From CAYJLC01 sp964370735 (lineage in GTDB: Bacteria; Bacillota; Clostridia; Oscillospirales; Butyricicoccaceae): a DNA stretch of 64,000 nucleotides. The stretch spans positions 1 through 64,000 of the forward strand of contig CAYJLC010000006.1 in assembly GCA_964370735.1 (NCBI GenBank). The letters run 5' to 3'. Below the pieces are notes generated by a model. It did not search any database. It had not been told where the DNA came from and saw nothing but the letters and a program-made list of their open reading frames with translations. Made by a program: the position numbers and the translations under genes. Of the stretch, positions 41,824-51,010 are shown in pieces. Position 1 is the first letter of the stretch, and every line of letters begins with the position of its first letter.

Positions 41824-42466
41824 TGTCAATGGCGAAAGCGTCCAAACCCTAGAAATACTGTTTTTAACCACCGTAATAGCTTTATTACCGTCGATACTAA
41901 TTATGATGACGTCGTTTACACGTTATACGATAGTATTTTCATTTTTGCGTTCGGCGATGGGTTTGCAACAAAACCCTCCGAATATGGTGCTTGTTGGAAT
42001 GGCATTATTTCTAACATTATTCACAATGTCACCAGTTTTAAGCGATATTCAGGTAAATGCTTATGAACCATACATAGCAGAGCAGATTTCAGACGAGGAA
42101 TTTTTAGCGCGAGCAGAAGTTCCGCTGAAAGAATTTATGCTAAGCAATACTGAGCAGGCATCGCTTGTGATGTTTTGTGAGCTTCAAGGAATAGAAATTC
42201 CAGAAGGCGAAGAGGCTATGGAGCTACCACTTACAATAGTTATTCCGTCATTTATGACAAGTGAGCTTAAACGAGCATTTGAAATTGGATTTTTATTATA
42301 CATACCATTTGTTTTAATCGATGTTTTAGTTTCTACAACATTGATGTCTATGGGTATGATAATGTTACCACCTTCAATGATTTCAATGCCATTTAAAATT
42401 CTTTTATTTATAAGCCTTGACGGTTGGAGTCTGTTATTCTCAACTCTTGTCAAGGGGTTTACATAG
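41807..42466 (+). CDS. fliP: Flagellar export gate protein FliP
   Basis: Core pore subunit of the flagellar type III export gate. 219 residues with four helices. Family signatures ILIMMTSFTRYTIVFSFLRSAMGLQQNPPNMVL and the C-terminal MSMGMIMLPPSMISMPFKILLF segment occur at the usual places. No cleavable signal peptide, as in other Firmicutes. GGAGGGA precedes the ATG inside the fliO end. Confidence 0.96.
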   Translation: MDPLINVNGESVQTLEILFLTTVIALLPSILIMMTSFTRYTIVFSFLRSAMGLQQNPPNMVLVGMALFLTLFTMSPVLSDIQVNAYEPYIAEQISDEEFLARAEVPLKEFMLSNTEQASLVMFCELQGIEIPEGEEAMELPLTIVIPSFMTSELKRAFEIGFLLYIPFVLIDVLVSTTLMSMGMIMLPPSMISMPFKILLFISLDGWSLLFSTLVKGFT

Positions 42467-42475
42467 GAGGTTTAA

Positions 42476-42721
42476 ATGGAAGTTCAAGACGTTTTAAGAC
42501 AAGGTGTCGGAGTTGCTTTAGAAATCGGTGCACCACTTCTTTTGCTGAGTATGTCGGTAGGTATCGTTGCCGCTATTTTCCAAGCAGTAACGCAAATCCA
42601 CGAACAATCGCTTGCGTTTATTTTGAAATTAATCGTTGTTGTCATACTGCTAGTTACGGCAGGTGGGTGGATGCTTGAAAATCTACTTGATTTTAGCAGA
42701 TACTTATTCACACTTATGTAG
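42476..42721 (+). CDS. fliQ: Flagellar export gate protein FliQ
   Basis: Two-helix subunit of the export gate. 81 residues, slightly shorter than the usual 85-90. Core LLLSMSVGIVAAIFQAVTQIHEQSLAFILK is the FliQ signature, split here between the first helix and loop. RBS AGGAGG. Ten bases after fliP. Confidence 0.95.
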   Translation: MEVQDVLRQGVGVALEIGAPLLLLSMSVGIVAAIFQAVTQIHEQSLAFILKLIVVVILLVTAGGWMLENLLDFSRYLFTLM

Positions 42722-42730
42722 GGTTAAGAT

Positions 42731-43501
42731 ATGGATTTTGCAAGCTTATTTTTATTCGAACTCATATTAATGCGAATGTCTGGTTTTATTGCATTTAACC
42801 CGATTTTTGGCAGAAGTAATATGAACAATTATGTCAGGGCAGGTATTATTCTTGTGCTGTCTATATCAGTTTTTAGCGCGTCTTCTTCGGTTTATGTCGA
42901 AGTGCCTAAAAGCACATTTGAATTTATGATAAAACTGATTTTAGAACTAGGAATTGGTTTTGTTTTAGGGTTTTTATTTAGGTTATTTATGATGATAGTA
43001 ACGTATGCAGGTGAAATCATTGATACCCAAATGGGAACTAGTATGGCGCAAACCTATGATGCTTCGAGTCAGGTTAATATGTCGATTACAGCATCGCTTT
43101 TTAACGTGCTTTTTGTCGTATTGTTTTTTGTGCAAAATGGCCATTACACACTTTTAAGACTAATGCTTACATCTGGTGATGTTTTAAGCTATGGAACAGT
43201 CACTTTTAATGAAAATATTGCATCTTTTATGCTTGTAATGTTTGTAGAAGTGCTGGTTTTAGCTATGAAACTTGCATTACCTATACTTGCAGCAGAACTT
43301 TTAGGCGTTATTGGAATGGGTATTTTGATGAAAGCAATACCACAAATCAATGCATTTGTAATCAATATGGAACTTAAAGTAATAATAGGGCTTTTATTGG
43401 TGTTTTTTATGTTAGTGCCAATAAGCGAATATATGCTAATGGTTGAAGCAGACATGCTTTTAAAACTTAGAGAAGCGCTTGATATTTTGCAGATGAACTA
43501 A
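42731..43501 (+). CDS. fliR: Flagellar export gate protein FliR
   Basis: Membrane subunit that caps the FliP ring. 256 residues with about six hydrophobic helices. MRMSGFIAFNPIFGR near the start, YAGEIIDTQMGTSMAQTYD in the middle and LGVIGMGILMKAIPQINAFVI are conserved FliR segments. It lies nine bases after fliQ and 15 before flhB. FliR and FlhB are separate here, not fused as in some Clostridium. Confidence 0.95.
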   Translation: MDFASLFLFELILMRMSGFIAFNPIFGRSNMNNYVRAGIILVLSISVFSASSSVYVEVPKSTFEFMIKLILELGIGFVLGFLFRLFMMIVTYAGEIIDTQMGTSMAQTYDASSQVNMSITASLFNVLFVVLFFVQNGHYTLLRLMLTSGDVLSYGTVTFNENIASFMLVMFVEVLVLAMKLALPILAAELLGVIGMGILMKAIPQINAFVINMELKVIIGLLLVFFMLVPISEYMLMVEADMLLKLREALDILQMN

Positions 43502-43516
43502 AGGGAGTGAGAAAAC

Positions 43517-44587
43517 GTGCCAACTGGTGAAAAAACCGAACGCGCCACCCCCAAGAAACGTCGTGACGAACGAAAAAAGGGTAATGTATTTTTAAGTAAC
43601 GATGCCGTTTCGGTGGCAGTAATGCTAGGTACATTCTCGCTTTTGTGGTTATATTCTGGAACTATCATTTCGCAAATAGACGGATATTTTAAATATTGCT
43701 ATTCGCTGATAGAAAATGGTTTCAATTTCGAACAGGATATGACAAGCCTTGTTACACATTCTGTGCTAACTTTAGTATTAGCCGCAGGACCAGTTATGCT
43801 ATCGGCATCGGTTATCGCAATAGTAGTAACATTTTTTCAAACAAAAATGTTATTTGCTCCAGAGTCTATCAAACCGAAATTTAGCAAAATTAACCCACTA
43901 GAGGGTTTTAAACGACTATTTTCATTAAAAAGCGTGGTAGATGCGCTTAAAGGAATTCTTAAAATTAGCATTTTGCTATTTATAATGGGAAATTTCATCT
44001 ACAATGCCGTAAATATATTTACGAAATATTATTATACAGATTTAGCCATAGCAGGTTCGCATTTTGCAAATCAAGTTTTTATTATGATTTTCCAAATCGG
44101 TATTGCATACATTGTTTTAGCAGCTTTTGATTTTGGTTTCCAATGGTGGGACTATGAAAGAAAGCTTAAAATGACTAAGCAAGAGGTTAAGGAAGAATAT
44201 AAACAAATCGAAGGTGACCCTAAAGTTAAGGCTAAAATGAAAGAAATTCAGCGTAGGCGTGCAACGTCGCGTATGATGCAACAAGTGCCAGAGGCAGATG
44301 TTATAATCAGAAACCCGACACATTTTGCTGTTGCGCTAAGATATAAACAGGATGTGGATAAAGCTCCGCTTGTTTTGGCAAAAGGCCAAGATTCTCTCGC
44401 TTTAAAAATAATCGAAGTAGGCGAGCAGAACAAAGTTAAAATTATCGAAAACATACCACTAGCAAGGGCACTTTATGCAGGAACAGAGATAAATAGACCT
44501 ATTCCTGAAGAGTTTTACGGTGCTGTTGCAGAGGTTTTAGTATACTTATACCGTTTGGACGGTAAACTTAAGAAAGGGAGAAATTAA
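43517..44587 (+). CDS. flhB: Flagellar export switch protein FlhB
   Basis: Controls which substrates are exported; self-cleavage follows hook completion. 356 residues: N-terminal GEKTERATPKKRRDERKKG, four membrane helices (about 30-210) and a cytoplasmic domain with the autocleavage site Asn-Pro-Thr-His at 266-269. RYKQDVDKAPLVLAKG and RPIPEEFYGAVAEVL follow. GTG start with GGGAGTG upstream. It overlaps flhA by one base. A free C-terminal paralogue lies at 25542-25844. Confidence 0.96.
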   Translation: MPTGEKTERATPKKRRDERKKGNVFLSNDAVSVAVMLGTFSLLWLYSGTIISQIDGYFKYCYSLIENGFNFEQDMTSLVTHSVLTLVLAAGPVMLSASVIAIVVTFFQTKMLFAPESIKPKFSKINPLEGFKRLFSLKSVVDALKGILKISILLFIMGNFIYNAVNIFTKYYYTDLAIAGSHFANQVFIMIFQIGIAYIVLAAFDFGFQWWDYERKLKMTKQEVKEEYKQIEGDPKVKAKMKEIQRRRATSRMMQQVPEADVIIRNPTHFAVALRYKQDVDKAPLVLAKGQDSLALKIIEVGEQNKVKIIENIPLARALYAGTEINRPIPEEFYGAVAEVLVYLYRLDGKLKKGRN

Positions 44588-46665
44588 TGAAACGACTTTT
44601 AGATAATGCAATTTCACTTGGTGTAGTAGTTATAGTTTTATTTCTAATACTACCACTTCATACTGCGTTACTAGACGTTTTACTTATCGTAAACATTTCA
44701 TTATCAATTATGATTTTGATGATTACGATGAATATTAAAAATGCCCTTGAGTTCTCAATATTCCCATCACTACTACTTGTTACAACGCTTTTAAGATTAG
44801 GACTTAACGTATCTTCTACAAGACTTATTTTAAGAGATGGATATGCAGGGGTTGTAATACAGTCGTTTGGTGATTTAATTACACAAGGAAACATCGTAAT
44901 CGGTGTTGTAATCTTCCTAATTATCGTTCTTGTTCAATTTATCGTTATCACAAAAGGTGCAGAGCGTGTTTCGGAAGTTGCAGCCAGATTTACCTTAGAT
45001 GCGATGCCTGGTAAACAAATGGCGATTGATGCTGATTTAAGTTCTGGGCTTATAAACGAACAAGATGCAAGACATAGACGTCATAATATCCAAAAAGAAG
45101 CAGACTTCTATGGTGCTATGGATGGGGCAACCAAAATTGTAAAAGGTGATGCGATTATGTCTATCATCATTACAGTTATAAACTTAGTTGGTGGTTTGAT
45201 TATCACAAGCCTTATGAATGGTGGCGATTCAAATCAAATTTTAAATGCTACTATCGGTGATGGACTTGTTTCGCAACTTCCAGCACTTATGCTATCTACT
45301 GCAACAGGTATGATTGTTACTCGTTCGGTATCAGAGGGAAGTTTAAACACAGACGTAATCAGTCAGTTTAAATCTCAGCCTCGTGCTATAATGACAACAG
45401 GTATTGTGCTTATTTTCCTAGGTTCTATGCCAGGAACTCCGACAATTCCTTTATATTTTGTAGGGATAGCGTTGGGCGTTTTTGGATTTATTACGACAAG
45501 AAATATGGACCGCCAAAAAATAAAAGAAGTTCATGAAGCGAAAAAAGCGGAAGAAGCAGAGGCGAAAGCCAAGCAAAATGTTAACGAGCAAGATTTCTAT
45601 AAAGATGTTAATAATGTATATTCGTTGCTACAAGTCGAGCCTATCGAAATGGAGTTTGGATATAGTTTAATCCCACTTGTTGATGAAGCTAGTGGAGGAA
45701 AGCTTATCAGCCGTATTGTTATTTTTAGACGACAATATGCGCAGGATATGGGGTTTGTAATTCCGTCTGTTAGACTGCATGATGGTGCTACTTTAGGGAC
45801 AAACCAATATATTGTAAAGGTTCGTGGCGAAGAAGTTGCAAGAGGCGAAATTCTAGTGGATTACTACTTAGCGCTTGAGCCTTCAGACCCAATTGGAACT
45901 GTCGATGGTATCGAAACTATCGAGCCTGCTTATGGAATTCCAGCGAAATGGATTTTGCCAGAGCAAAAAGAAATGGCAGAGATTTATGGTTATACTGTAA
46001 TAACTCCGCTTACTGTAATGCTTACGCATTTATCAGAAACTATCAAGAAAAATGCACACGAGTTGTTAAATAGAAGCGAAACTATACAGCTTGTTGATAA
46101 TCTAAAGAAAACTGCGCCAGATTTAGTTGCAGATGCAATACCGAATATTATCACTTACGCAAGCCTTCAAAAAATCCTTAGAAACCTTTTAAAAGAAGGA
46201 ATTCCGATAAAAGATTTAGGTGCAATTTTAGAAACAATCGTCGAAGCAAGCGTTACGACGCGTGATATCGACATTATAACCGAACAAATTAGAGCGTCAC
46301 TTTCAAGAACTATCACAAGACGTTTTTGCGATGGTGGCCAACTTCGCGTGGTAACACTAGACGCGGAGCTTGAGAAAAAAGTTTTAGCAGCACTCACAAA
46401 AAACGAGCAAGGAGTATATCTTGCACTTAGTCCGGAGATTATGCAACAAATTGTTATTCAACTTGGAGATATTCGTAAGAAATTTAATGATTTATCGCAA
46501 ACTCCAATAGTTTTAACTAGCCAAGTTATTCGCGTTTATTTAAGCAGAATGATATCGCAATTTTACCCAGATGTGTATGTTTTATCATTTAATGAAATAA
46601 CTAGCAATGTTCAAATTCAGGCTATTGGAAACATAGTTTTATCTTCTGAGGAGCAATATGCATAA
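44587..46665 (+). CDS. flhA: Flagellar export gate protein FlhA
   Basis: Largest export-gate subunit; its cytoplasmic ring receives substrates and chaperones. 692 residues: about eight N-terminal helices, with the FHIPEP-type core around AARFTLDAMPGKQMAIDADLSSG and the EADFYGAMDGATKFVKGDA-like segment. A four-domain cytoplasmic part from about residue 345 follows. It starts on the TAATG overlap with flhB. In relatives flhF and flhG usually follow; here the sigma factor gene follows directly. Confidence 0.97.
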   Translation: MKRLLDNAISLGVVVIVLFLILPLHTALLDVLLIVNISLSIMILMITMNIKNALEFSIFPSLLLVTTLLRLGLNVSSTRLILRDGYAGVVIQSFGDLITQGNIVIGVVIFLIIVLVQFIVITKGAERVSEVAARFTLDAMPGKQMAIDADLSSGLINEQDARHRRHNIQKEADFYGAMDGATKIVKGDAIMSIIITVINLVGGLIITSLMNGGDSNQILNATIGDGLVSQLPALMLSTATGMIVTRSVSEGSLNTDVISQFKSQPRAIMTTGIVLIFLGSMPGTPTIPLYFVGIALGVFGFITTRNMDRQKIKEVHEAKKAEEAEAKAKQNVNEQDFYKDVNNVYSLLQVEPIEMEFGYSLIPLVDEASGGKLISRIVIFRRQYAQDMGFVIPSVRLHDGATLGTNQYIVKVRGEEVARGEILVDYYLALEPSDPIGTVDGIETIEPAYGIPAKWILPEQKEMAEIYGYTVITPLTVMLTHLSETIKKNAHELLNRSETIQLVDNLKKTAPDLVADAIPNIITYASLQKILRNLLKEGIPIKDLGAILETIVEASVTTRDIDIITEQIRASLSRTITRRFCDGGQLRVVTLDAELEKKVLAALTKNEQGVYLALSPEIMQQIVIQLGDIRKKFNDLSQTPIVLTSQVIRVYLSRMISQFYPDVYVLSFNEITSNVQIQAIGNIVLSSEEQYA

Positions 46666-46682
46666 TAATAGGGGGGAAGTTA

Positions 46683-47453
46683 ATGGGTAACAATGTAAAA
46701 ACCGATTTAAAATGTCTAGAAAATCGTGAATTATTGGTTTTATACAAAGAAACCGATAACGATGCCTATAAATGGGAACTTGTTTTAAGGATGACTGATT
46801 ATGTGAAACGCATAGCTGTTCAAGCGAGTGGTCTATATAGCAAATTTACACAAACAGATGACATTGTTCAAGAGGGGATTTTGGTTTTAGCCAATGCCGT
46901 CGATAGATTTGATATTACTATGGAAGTGAAGTTTGAAACCTATGTTTCAAAAAGACTTCGTGGGATGATTATCGATTTAGTAAGAAAAAATGACTGGATT
47001 CCAAGGCAACTTAGACAAAAAGTATCAAAAATAAAGAAATCAACAGACGAATTAAGCGTGAAACTAGGAAGAGTGCCTACTGATAAAGAGATTTATGAGT
47101 TTATGGGCATTTCTAAAGAAGAATATGACGAAATAATATCAGACACAGCAGTGGCAACACTTATTTCATTAGATTTTTTATCAGAAAGTTATGGAAATGC
47201 ATCAGGGAAAATGTTTTCTGATGATAATATAAAAAATATGCCAGAGGAAGCTTTTGAGGAAAAAGAACTACACCAAAAGCTCAAAAGGGGCATAGATAGT
47301 TTAAAAGAAAACGAGCGCATTGTGCTTTCTCTTTACTACGATGAGGAGCTTACAATGAAAGAAATTGCAGAGGTTATTGGTGTTAGTTCGCCAAGAGTAT
47401 CGCAAATTCATAGTAGAGCAGTTAGAAATTTGAAACAATATTTAGAGAGTTAA
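46683..47453 (+). CDS. fliA: Motility sigma factor (sigma-28, FliA/SigD)
   Basis: Directs transcription of late flagellar and chemotaxis genes. 256 residues: sigma region 2 with QTDDIVQEGILVLANAVDRFD and FETYVSKRLRGMIIDLVRKNDWIPR, region 3 with LSVKLGRVPTDKEIYEFMGIS, and region 4 with LTMKEIAEVIGVSSPRVSQIHSRAV. The RGxxxDxxRxxDWxPR pattern is diagnostic of sigma-28. RBS GGGGGGAAG. No anti-sigma FlgM was found in the window. Confidence 0.95.
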   Translation: MGNNVKTDLKCLENRELLVLYKETDNDAYKWELVLRMTDYVKRIAVQASGLYSKFTQTDDIVQEGILVLANAVDRFDITMEVKFETYVSKRLRGMIIDLVRKNDWIPRQLRQKVSKIKKSTDELSVKLGRVPTDKEIYEFMGISKEEYDEIISDTAVATLISLDFLSESYGNASGKMFSDDNIKNMPEEAFEEKELHQKLKRGIDSLKENERIVLSLYYDEELTMKEIAEVIGVSSPRVSQIHSRAVRNLKQYLES

Positions 47454-47465
47454 TGGAGCGTTATT

Positions 47466-48224
47466 ATGACAAAAGGTTTTTATAATTTAACATCAGGCAT
47501 GTTAACACAAACAAGAAGACTTGATACTGTATCAAATAATATGACAAATGTAGCGACAGCAGGTTATAAGACGGAAACTTATGTAGATACAACGTTTGAA
47601 GAGTATATGACATCTATTGTCGGAAATAAAATTCCAGATGGGTCTACTCCGATTGGTGAGCAAACCTATATGACAGCGCCTGACGAACTACATGTGAATT
47701 ATTCACAAGGTTTATTTGAGCAAACTGGATTACCACTTGATTTTGCTATTAGTGGCGATGGTTTTTTTGCTATTGCAACTGATGCTGGAACAGAATATAC
47801 AAGAAATGGCAGTTTCATTTTAAATGAATTAAACCAAATAGCACTTCCAAATCAAGGTGCAGTTTTATCTGACACAGGTGTGCCGATAACGTTACCGACC
47901 GATGATTTTTATGTTGATAATGTAGGGAATGTTATAGGAAGTGAAACAGGCGATGTATTTGGAAGAATTGGTGTTTATGCATTTGCTGATAACAATTTAT
48001 TAGTAAAAAATCAGTCTGCATTATTTGGAACAGGTGGTCAGGCTGCAAATCAAGTCGATGTGCCTATTTTATGGAAATCAGTTGAAAGTTCAAATGTAGA
48101 TATGACGCGCGAAATGGCGAGCATGATGACTACTCAAAGAGCATTCCAAAGTGCTGCGTCAGTTTTCAAAATTTATGATGGAATTTTAACAAAAGCTACA
48201 AACGATATCGGAAGACTTGTGTAG
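47466..48224 (+). CDS. Flagellar hook-basal body protein (FlgF/FlhO-like rod protein)
   Basis: A 252-residue distal-rod family protein. N-terminal LTQTRRLDTVSNNMTNVATAGYKTET (rod/hook signature, split by position), GLPLDFAISGDGFFAI in the middle and EMASMMTTQRAFQSAASVFKIYDGIL at the end match the FlgF/FlgG group. It is paired with a second such gene, like flhO-flhP of Bacillus. Which of the pair is FlgF or FlgG is uncertain. GGAGCG precedes the ATG. Confidence 0.88.
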   Translation: MTKGFYNLTSGMLTQTRRLDTVSNNMTNVATAGYKTETYVDTTFEEYMTSIVGNKIPDGSTPIGEQTYMTAPDELHVNYSQGLFEQTGLPLDFAISGDGFFAIATDAGTEYTRNGSFILNELNQIALPNQGAVLSDTGVPITLPTDDFYVDNVGNVIGSETGDVFGRIGVYAFADNNLLVKNQSALFGTGGQAANQVDVPILWKSVESSNVDMTREMASMMTTQRAFQSAASVFKIYDGILTKATNDIGRLV

Positions 48225-48236
48225 AAAGGGATTAAT

Positions 48237-48953
48237 ATGATTCAAGGTTTTTATAATGCAACTTTAGGTGCATCAGAGCAAATGAAACGTCTAGAAGTTC
48301 AAGGGAATAATATCGCTAATGTCAATACACATGGTTTTAAAGAGGAAGTTGTTGCTTTTTCAGAGCTTATTTATCGTGATTTAGAAGGTGTTGATGGCAA
48401 TAATTTACCGAAAGGTAGTGCTGCGATAATCATGTCTACACATATTGATTTTTCGCAAGGTGCAATAGAATCAACTGGCAGAATGTTAGACTATGCGATT
48501 AATGGCGATGGTTTTTTTGCAGTAGAAGACAATATTTCAGGGGAAACATTATACACAAGAGATGGTTCGTTTGTTTTATCACAAGAAGATGGACCAGATG
48601 GACAATTATCATACTTAACCGACGGAAATGGTAAATATATTTTAGATGAAAATTTAGAGAGAATTATAGTAACTAATGCAAGCGAAGTACAGCCTGTTGG
48701 TGTTTTTAAAGTTCAATATAAAGAGGGACTTTTGCATGTAAATCAATCTACTTTTACAGCAACTGAACAAGCAGGAATTATCGAGCCACTTGAAAATGCA
48801 AATGTTTTAACAGGATTTTTAGAAAGCTCTGGAACAGAACTTGCAACAGAAATAGGTAAAGTTATTGAAACACAAAGACTTTACACTTACGCACTAAGAA
48901 TGGTTACAACCTCGGACGAAATTGAATCAACAATAAATAATTTATCGAATTAG
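48237..48953 (+). CDS. flgG: Flagellar distal rod protein (FlgG/FlhP-like)
   Basis: A 238-residue FlgG-family rod protein. KRLEVQGNNIANVNTHGFKEE is the N-terminal signature, RMLDYAINGDGFFAVED the middle one, and GFLESSGTELATEIGKVIETQRLYTYALRMV the C-terminal helix. Exported by the flagellar type III system. It starts 12 bases after the previous rod gene. The FlgG name is by best fit; FlhP is the alternative. Confidence 0.85.
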   Translation: MIQGFYNATLGASEQMKRLEVQGNNIANVNTHGFKEEVVAFSELIYRDLEGVDGNNLPKGSAAIIMSTHIDFSQGAIESTGRMLDYAINGDGFFAVEDNISGETLYTRDGSFVLSQEDGPDGQLSYLTDGNGKYILDENLERIIVTNASEVQPVGVFKVQYKEGLLHVNQSTFTATEQAGIIEPLENANVLTGFLESSGTELATEIGKVIETQRLYTYALRMVTTSDEIESTINNLSN

Positions 48954-48965
48954 GGACGGTGTAGT

Positions 48966-49577
48966 ATGAAAAATTATGAAGAACTTAACGAATTACAGAT
49001 TGATACTTTGCGTGAAATTGGCAGTATAGGAACAGGAAATGCGGCTACATCTTTATCTGCAATTTTGAACACAAAGATAATGATTAGTAATCCAGAAGTA
49101 AGAATTATGGGTTATAATGAAGCAATCAGCTGGATTGGTGGTCCTGAAAATATTACAGCAGGGGTCCTTGTTAATCTTAGTGGAGAAATTAATGGAGTTA
49201 TTTTAGCGATACAACAACTAGATTTTGCAAACATAATCTTGTCAAACACATTGTTTATGAATGTTGATGATTATAGTGAAATTGGGGAAATGGAAAAATC
49301 AGCACTTGTTGAGGTTGGGAATATTATGATTTCTACTTTTATGAATGCAATTTCAAGCCTTAGCGACACAAAAATAAATCTAAGCGTGCCTGGGTTTGCT
49401 ATCGATATGCAAGGTGCTATTTTAGCAGTACCTATGGCTGAGTATGGTGGTCAGACTGATAATGTTATCATGCTTGGAGCAAATTTTGTGTGTGATGGAC
49501 AAATTATTCCATCGAAGATTATTTTATCACCTGACATTATGTCACTTGAATTTTTATTAAAGAAACTTGGTGTTTAA
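48966..49577 (+). CDS. cheC: CheY-P phosphatase CheC
   Basis: Dephosphorylates CheY-P and binds CheD in the Bacillus-type adaptation loop. 203 residues with two CheC half-sites: Asp13-Glu17-Ser20 (DTLREIGS) and Ser112-Glu116-Asn119 (SALVEVGN). The first site has Ser in place of the Asn that helps catalysis, so only the second looks competent. Fully cytosolic. GGGACGGTG precedes the ATG. It is immediately followed by cheD with no spacing, fitting their complex. Confidence 0.93.
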   Translation: MKNYEELNELQIDTLREIGSIGTGNAATSLSAILNTKIMISNPEVRIMGYNEAISWIGGPENITAGVLVNLSGEINGVILAIQQLDFANIILSNTLFMNVDDYSEIGEMEKSALVEVGNIMISTFMNAISSLSDTKINLSVPGFAIDMQGAILAVPMAEYGGQTDNVIMLGANFVCDGQIIPSKIILSPDIMSLEFLLKKLGV

Positions 49578-50057
49578 ATGGAAAACTACATTGTAGGTAT
49601 AGCTGAAATGAAGATGAGAAAAAGTTCAGGAACTATCGTGACTCATGCGCTAGGTTCGTGTGTTGGAATTTGTCTTTATGATCCCATTATTAAATTTGGA
49701 GCACTAATTCATATTTTATTGCCTATTAATTTAGAAGCAAATAAAACCAACAAAATGAAATATGCAGATACAGCAATAAAAGAAACTTTGGTCCAAATGG
49801 AGGCTAAAGGAGCAAGACGTGCGAATATTACAGCGAAAATTGCTGGTGGCGCGAATATGTTTAATATAGCGCGTGCTGGCAGTTCGGGTAGTATAGGAAG
49901 CAGAAATGTTGATTGTGTCAATATGATGCTAAGAAAAGAAGGAATTAGACTTCTGGCAAAAGAAGTTGGTGGTTCTGTTGCAAGGACATTAACATTTGAT
50001 GTTGCAACAGGCATGGGCACTATAACAAGTTATGGAAAAGACACAATCAAATTTTAA
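49578..50057 (+). CDS. cheD: Chemoreceptor glutamine deamidase CheD
   Basis: Deamidates receptor glutamines and stimulates CheC. 159 residues. The catalytic Cys28 (ALGSCVGICLYD), His45 (GALIHILLP) and Thr65 (KYADTAI) are all present. IAGGANMF is conserved in the family. The ATG directly follows the cheC stop, so translation is coupled. Confidence 0.96.
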   Translation: MENYIVGIAEMKMRKSSGTIVTHALGSCVGICLYDPIIKFGALIHILLPINLEANKTNKMKYADTAIKETLVQMEAKGARRANITAKIAGGANMFNIARAGSSGSIGSRNVDCVNMMLRKEGIRLLAKEVGGSVARTLTFDVATGMGTITSYGKDTIKF

Positions 50058-50077
50058 TGACTTAGGAGATAGAATTT

Positions 50078-51010
50078 ATGAATAACAATAATAGAGATGG
50101 AATTTTGCTCGAATCAGGAACTAATGAAATCGAAATAATGGAATTTACAATAAACGGAAACCTTTTTGGCATAAATGTTGCGAAAGTTCGTGAAATTATG
50201 GTATCAACCGACATTAGACCGATGCCACATTGTCACTTCGCAGTAGAAGGTATCTTTAAACCAAGAGATACTGTTCTAACCGTTGTAAATCTTCCGAAAT
50301 ACCTATTAGGCACTGACGAGATAAAAAACGAAAAAGACCTGTTTATCATCACAAATTTCAATAAAACTAATCTAGCATTTCGCGTAAATTCTGTTGTGGG
50401 TATCTCAAGAATTTCTTGGGAACAAATTCAAAAACCAGATGATGCCGCTGTTGGTGGTGCAGAAGGTATTTCGACAGGTATCGCACAATATGATGGAAAA
50501 TTGGTAAGTATTCTTGATTTTGAAAGAATTTTTTCTGAAATTTCACCTGAAGCTGCAATGAAATTAAGTTCTGTTAAAGAAAATACAGCAGGATTTACAT
50601 CGGATAAACCGATTATGGTTGCAGAAGATTCTGTGTTATTATCAAATTTAATTCGCGATGCCCTTAAAAAAGCGGGATATACAAATATTACAATGTTTCA
50701 AAATGGTTTGGAATTATGGCAAGAACTTGATTTTCACAAAGAGAAAAATGCTGTCCAAAGCAAAGTTTCTCTTATCATAACGGACATAGAAATGCCACGA
50801 ATGGATGGTCATAGGCTGATTAAATTAATTAAAAGCGACGACGAGCTTAAACATCTACCTTGTATTATATTCTCTTCATTAATAAGCGATGAAATGAGAG
50901 TTAAAGGTAAGCAATTAGGTGCAGACGAGCAATTAGGGAAACCAGATATCGCAGATCTTGTTGACATTGTCGATAGATTATTGGGCGAGGACAGAAATAG
51001 AGGTGAGTAA
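50078..51010 (+). CDS. cheV: Chemotaxis protein CheV (CheW-receiver fusion)
   Basis: A coupling protein whose receiver domain tunes CheA activity during adaptation. 310 residues: CheW domain (about 1-165) with FGINVAKVREIM and VEGIFKPRDTVLTVVNLPKYL, then a receiver (about 175-300). The receiver has phospho-acceptor Asp in LIITDIEMPRMDGHRL and the lysine in LGKPDIADL. RBS AGGAG. It overlaps the following EAL-HDOD gene by one base. Confidence 0.95.
   Translation: MNNNNRDGILLESGTNEIEIMEFTINGNLFGINVAKVREIMVSTDIRPMPHCHFAVEGIFKPRDTVLTVVNLPKYLLGTDEIKNEKDLFIITNFNKTNLAFRVNSVVGISRISWEQIQKPDDAAVGGAEGISTGIAQYDGKLVSILDFERIFSEISPEAAMKLSSVKENTAGFTSDKPIMVAEDSVLLSNLIRDALKKAGYTNITMFQNGLELWQELDFHKEKNAVQSKVSLIITDIEMPRMDGHRLIKLIKSDDELKHLPCIIFSSLISDEMRVKGKQLGADEQLGKPDIADLVDIVDRLLGEDRNRGE

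Noticed and set aside
42424..42678. Alternative 84-codon frame over the fliP end and fliQ
   Set aside because: fliQ is clear in the neighbouring frame with AGGAGG. The alternative has basic, unstructured composition and lies within conserved genes.
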